Assembly: GCA_037576195.1 (NCBI GenBank)
Contig: CM075104.1
Span: 9,492,775-9,556,774 of the forward strand
Origin: Phytoseiulus persimilis
Lineage: Eukaryota > Arthropoda > Arachnida > Mesostigmata > Phytoseiidae
Direction: 5' to 3'
Length of the DNA stretch: 64,000 bases
In this document: piece by piece, positions 59,813 through 64,000 of the stretch
Layout of the letters: the number at the start of each line of letters is the position of its first letter
How positions within the stretch are numbered: the stretch's first letter is position 1
The notes under the pieces: generated by a model
Told to the model about the DNA's origin: nothing
Seen by the model: only the letters and a program-made list of their open reading frames with translations
Databases searched by the model: none
Made by a program: the position numbers and the translations under genes

Positions 59813-62418
59813 GCACGCGCGGAAAAACACTGGGAGCGCAGTAACTGTCGCGGCAGGCAGCAAATTATTTGCAACACTGAATTAAGACAGACACCGCTGT
59901 GCAGATGATCGGTCATGCGTAATTTAGTTTCCACTCCGCTCCGCCAGAAGGTATACTACGCGCAAGCTCGTCGCTGCGAGAACAAGGTGCGGAGCAGCAC
60001 ACGAAGAGGAAAAGTCTACTAGTACGAAGACCGTTCGGCGTGCAGCGCATGTTTTTCTTTCGCACTTGGCGACCTGCGGCCCATCACGCGGCTCCCTCAC
60101 CGGATGGGCGGTCGAGCTGAGGTCTGGTCAACTTCGGCATGGCAGCGTTCCCATGGGGAGGGAGCTTCTGTGAGGGCAGCGAGGAAAAGTTCTCGGAACA
60201 AGTTCAGCCGCTCCACGTCGCGGTCCGGGTAGTCCCGGTCTGGCTGGCCCACGTCCATCCCCTACAGCGTGGCGCAGGTTCCATGTCGAACCGATGTTTG
60301 GGTCGGTGTGGTGTGGCGAACAAACACAGAAACGGTTTGTTTCAGAGGAACCACTGTTCTGGACCTCGGTCTCGCTCGTCGGGGGGATTTCACTCGAACC
60401 GCAAGGGAAAATAAGCGCAAACACAGACACACGTAGCCGTTTTCTGTGTATCAATGTAATGACCGAAAACGCACACTATATACTCATGCAGGATGCGCAG
60501 CTTATGCAAGACGGATGATGGATATCGAGCGAGCTCACGGGCTCTGGCAGTCGATGGATTTGATTGGGATCCGTCGGAACAAAGAAGGATCCGAAAGTTC
60601 CCCGATGAACGACTGGCGCTGAGAAGGACCAAACAAAGTGTCGGTAGAGTCGAAGCGAACCACAGGACTAGTGAGCGAGCGGATGGCCCGAAGATGACGA
60701 TGCAGAATCGATTCAGTCAAAACCATCTCGGAAAGCCAGTTGCTGCTGTCTCTGATCCTTTGTGTGCGAACTCGGCTGCGGGCACCGACTTCGACTAGCG
60801 GCCGCCCCGACTCGGGGCTGTTGTTGCCGCCGCTTTCGATGGTGGTGTTCGTTCACGCTGAGATGTCCCTAAGGTCCCATTGGAGGGCGAACTTCTCAGA
60901 GGGAGTTAGATAATATCCCGCACGGAAGACTGGCATCTCGCGATACAGCCGAAGCCGCAAGCGAAGGAGCACGAGTTCACGCTGAAATCGCCGTCGCGAG
61001 GAAGCTCTGAGCGGAGGACTCGGACAGCAGGAGGTTTCCTTGGCTGGGACTTACACTCGACTGAAACTGGTTCATTGAGGAGTTATGAACGGAGCCGCAT
61101 CGGCATTCGCACGTCTCAATTGGATATTTGTGTGGATAGATACGTTTGTTCAGGAACTCTTTACGATGCTCGGCTCATTCCGGGCGTGACGGATAGCTGC
61201 ACTTAATTCACACGCGCTCTTGGAGTCAGCAAGCGGAGCAATCGTCAACGTCGACGTTGCCCCTGCCGCCGAGGCTGTTGAGACTATTTACGAGCGCTAC
61301 AACCATCAGCCAGATATCCATCGTCATTTGGAACGTATGTCAAATGCCAGATCTTTATGTGGCACCAGCGGCGGCAGCAGCAACAACAACGACGACTGCG
61401 TTTGTTTATGGCCTTCATGACGCCGTGATTGTTTATACCGTCTGGCGATCGTCGTTAGAATGCAACATGGACTCAGCTGTTACAACGCCCTCCCATTCCA
61501 CGTGAGTTGACCCCCGCCCAAAGCGGGACTCCGCAAACTCGCTTCTAACTATCATTTTCCCACATTTCTTGCTTTTTTTCCGAGTCCCAGGGTTCGCTCA
61601 CACTCCTTGAGCTACGCTCCGGACCCCCCGCTGCCCACCAGGACAAACTTGAACGTTGCACAGTTCTGCTGATCACAGAATCATTCCGAGTCTTTCCGGC
61701 CCTAGCTCGTTCTGACCCCGCGGTCAACTTTTGATGAGGGGGACGCACGAGGCTCTCCGAAAATCCGTTCATGGCTTCGTGAGTCGCCCAGAGATGCACA
61801 GGGGCTCAGCACAGCCCTAGTGATGCTTTTCAGAAATTTTCCGCAGAGCTCTGGAGGGTGAAACTCACCGCACACTCGTGGTTTGAAAGCTCAGGCAAAG
61901 ATCATCGATCACCGTTCATCTTCCGGGGATAGCAGGATCGGTGAATTGAGCCCAATATTCAATGGAGCCGGGAGAATTAGCATTATCAATCGATCTATTC
62001 ATCTGTCCCTGTGAATTCATGGATGGTGAATTATGAATTACGCTCCCCAAACTCCACTCATAACCTAACGGATTCCCTTGACAGATTCTCGATTGTACCA
62101 ACGCCATGATAGTCCAGAGAAGCACAAGGCTATGTCAATAGGTGGAAATAGCCGCTCGGCATTCATAGAGTTTGTTCGGCCAGGTGAGGCGTGAACGGGA
62201 GAATCGTATCGGAAACAATGGCCGTCTCCTCCGTTTGTCGGCCGAAGACAGCAAGAAGAGAAAGCGGATGGGATCGGCATTCGCTGTAGCCGAGAACTGG
62301 AATGGCCAGTGGAATGTCTCAAGAATACGGGAGGAGAAGCATCTGAGAATGCTCACCGTCCCAATGCCAGTCCGCACAAACCCGGTCCAACACCATTCAA
62401 CCACAACCGTTTTTTTCG

Positions 62419-62444
62419 CTCTCTCTCTCTCTCTCTCTCTCTCT
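62419..62444. repeat. (CT)13 microsatellite
   Basis: Thirteen uninterrupted CT units, preceded by a short T run. Confidence 0.95.
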
Positions 62445-62626
62445 GTTGATCCCGCTTTCTCCTTAGCACCGAGCTCGTTCCCAAGTCAGTCGGCTTGGCG
62501 GCAGACATTCAGTTCTGTAGGCTCTCAACCAGATGTGCGCCGGCTTCCAGGCAACAAAAAAGGGTTAAGTAACTCCGATCGATATAATATTGACACTTCC
62601 ATTGTCAACAAGACGGCGGCCATTAA

Positions 62627-63271
62627 TCACTCGGGAGAAGCCGCCGAATAGCAGAACAGTCGCTCTGCGACGGAAAGGGAGTGCACCGAGCCCGATGGTT
62701 TGGGAATCCTTGGGAGGAACGCATCGTCCGGATACCTTTTGTGCCACAGGAGAAGTTGTACGAGGAAACCGCGCTGTGAGCTGCGCTCGCCAATTATGAA
62801 ACTTTGTATCCTACAGTGTCGGGCCAGGGAGCTTACGGGGTTTCGAAAGGATCGCTCGGGAAACGAGGAGAACGCTGGAGGATAGGGTGGCCGAGAGTGG
62901 ATCTTGAGGGAGGGGGAACGGACCCTGCGCGAGTTGCACGACTTAAAATCCCTTAAGACCCTCGGCGCAGAGGCACCAGATGCTGTGAGACGAAACTCTT
63001 CCATCGTTCCGACAAACTCGCTACCCCAGGACTCTCGCTCGCCGCTATAAATTGCATGCGCATGAACTTCCGGTGGAGACCAGTTCGGGCCTTCGTCGGA
63101 TCCAGCCGGATCGGTTCTTAGCTCTTCACCAGGACCGATAATATTTTCGTCGACTTCACGCTGGCCGGAGGAACTGTCCGATGACCAGCTCAAAACAAAT
63201 GGCATTTCCGAATCCTGTGTTCGGTCAGGCTTCCCGTTGAAGTCTCTCTCTGTCATCATGTTTTCCGTCAT
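62627..63271 (-). CDS. Unassigned ORF, 214 aa, behind a strong splice acceptor
   Basis: A pyrimidine-rich acceptor ending GCCAATTTCAG (AG at 63295) is followed 23 nt later by an ATG in a GACAATGAC context. The first 85 residues are acidic and serine-rich (for example S-S-D-S-S-S-G-Q-R-E), with good codon character; the remainder is basic and less convincing. A donor-like GTAAGC near 62835 could end the exon earlier. The picture fits a first coding exon after a non-coding exon to the right. No domain is recognised. Confidence 0.35.
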   Translation of the reverse strand: MTENMMTERDFNGKPDRTQDSEMPFVLSWSSDSSSGQREVDENIIGPGEELRTDPAGSDEGPNWSPPEVHAHAIYSGERESWGSEFVGTMEEFRLTASGASAPRVLRDFKSCNSRRVRSPSLKIHSRPPYPPAFSSFPERSFRNPVSSLARHCRIQSFIIGERSSQRGFLVQLLLWHKRYPDDAFLPRIPKPSGSVHSLSVAERLFCYSAASPE

Positions 63272-63295
63272 TGTCAAGTTTGCTTTGATGGTTCC

Positions 63296-64000
63296 TGAAA
63301 TTGGCAAGAGCGAAAGTATCAAACCGATTATTCGCGATGACTCGATTCATGTGGACCCGCCAGAAAGACGAGCAGGATTATTTCTAGATTCGGGAGCACC
63401 CGCTGGAAAGCGGGATTTGATTCCTTCAGCGGCCATATCACAATCCGTCGTCGACCACCCAGACGGCCGCGTGCCGACTCGCTTGCTCGGCTGGCTGGTT
63501 GTCCGATCTACCGCTTCGACGCCGTTTTGGTCTCATTCGGAATCCGTCCACCTGAGATTATCGGTCCCTTCCCTCTGTCCCTTCCTTCCGAACTGTCTCC
63601 GACGCGATCGGAAGGTTCGATTGTTCGAGGACAAGTACAGACCCCGGGAGGGAGATAGTTGGGTTGCAACTGTGGAAGCCGAGAGACACGAATGGTTCAC
63701 TTCTGGAAAACTCAGCCTGGGGAATTTCCCAATCGTTGTGGAAAACATTCATCACTAGCAGAGTATCAGTAGCGATTCTACCGCTTTCGATTCGTTGAGT
63801 TCTCGCCTGAAGCTGCTGACAAAGCCGGCAGACGCACGATTTGCAGAAAGGGGAGTCGGAACTCTTGTTGGGATTGTTTCGAAACCATATTTCTCAATCA
63901 GACGAATCTTTTAAATGAGGTCTGTAGATGAGGAGGAAGAGAAGAAGGAGGAATTTTCCTGCGCGCAACGCATGATAATTGTTATTTATTAAAGCGTCGC
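63296..64000. other. No supported gene
   Basis: Would contain the upstream intron and non-coding exon of the 62.6-63.3 kb candidate if that is real. The plus-strand frame 63237-63758 is open but lies opposite equally open minus-strand frames. Confidence 0.4.

Larger units (their letters stand above)
57508..62418. other. No supported gene; possible small ORFs
   Basis: A plus-strand ORF at 58111-58353 has a gene-like opening but runs into a period-4 tract. Other frames (plus 58928-59320, minus 59039-59524, plus 60139-60414, plus 60493-60798) have moderate codon quality and no recognisable domain. (GACA)n lies at 59785-59812. Confidence 0.4.

Overview
This 64 kb window is eukaryotic nuclear DNA, probably from an arthropod and perhaps a mite or other chelicerate. 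The only gene recognised beyond doubt is a mitochondrial ADP/ATP carrier whose reading frame is split by a short GT-AG intron. Gene density is low, introns are short (193 nt in the sure gene; about 59-130 nt in candidate genes), G+C is near one half by eye, CpG is not depleted, and several sites look like arthropod core promoters (TATA box about 28-31 nt before a TCAGT-like initiator, DRE motif TATCGATA). No bacterial operons, phage genes, tRNA or rRNA genes, or CRISPR arrays were seen. The species assignment is inference.

Layout. 1-3.8 kb: no supported gene. 3.8-7.1 kb: the ADP/ATP carrier locus, with a CpG-rich TATA-less promoter carrying two YY1-like motifs, a probable non-coding first exon with a consensus donor, a 1.6 kb intron, two coding exons and an AATAAA signal. 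7.1-34.7 kb: mostly non-coding, with simple repeats, perfect palindromes rich in homeodomain-like words, a 31-bp AT-rich minisatellite, and a few long unassigned ORFs. 34.7-35.3 kb: a pair of DRE motifs between a small leftward ORF and a rightward splice donor. 37.5 kb: the edge of a probable short mobile element. 44.9-45.3 kb: two coding-like segments on the minus strand separated by a possible 59-nt intron. 54-57.5 kb: the densest region after the carrier, with two TATA/initiator promoters on the plus strand, a long minus-strand ORF, and a minus-strand four-exon model (56490-57507) ending before an AATAAA. 62.6-63.3 kb: a minus-strand ORF preceded by a strong splice acceptor.

The carrier exchanges cytosolic ADP for matrix ATP across the inner mitochondrial membrane. 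No pathway links it to the other candidates, none of which I could assign to a family. A recurring property of the non-coding DNA is about sixteen short tracts with a loose 4-bp period (mixtures of GGTC, GTCC, GTCT, GACT and similar words), often also carrying CTAGC. I found no clear novel system. The best leads are the altered signature of the carrier, the orphan spliced gene at 56.5-57.5 kb, and the palindromic and tandem-repeat elements.
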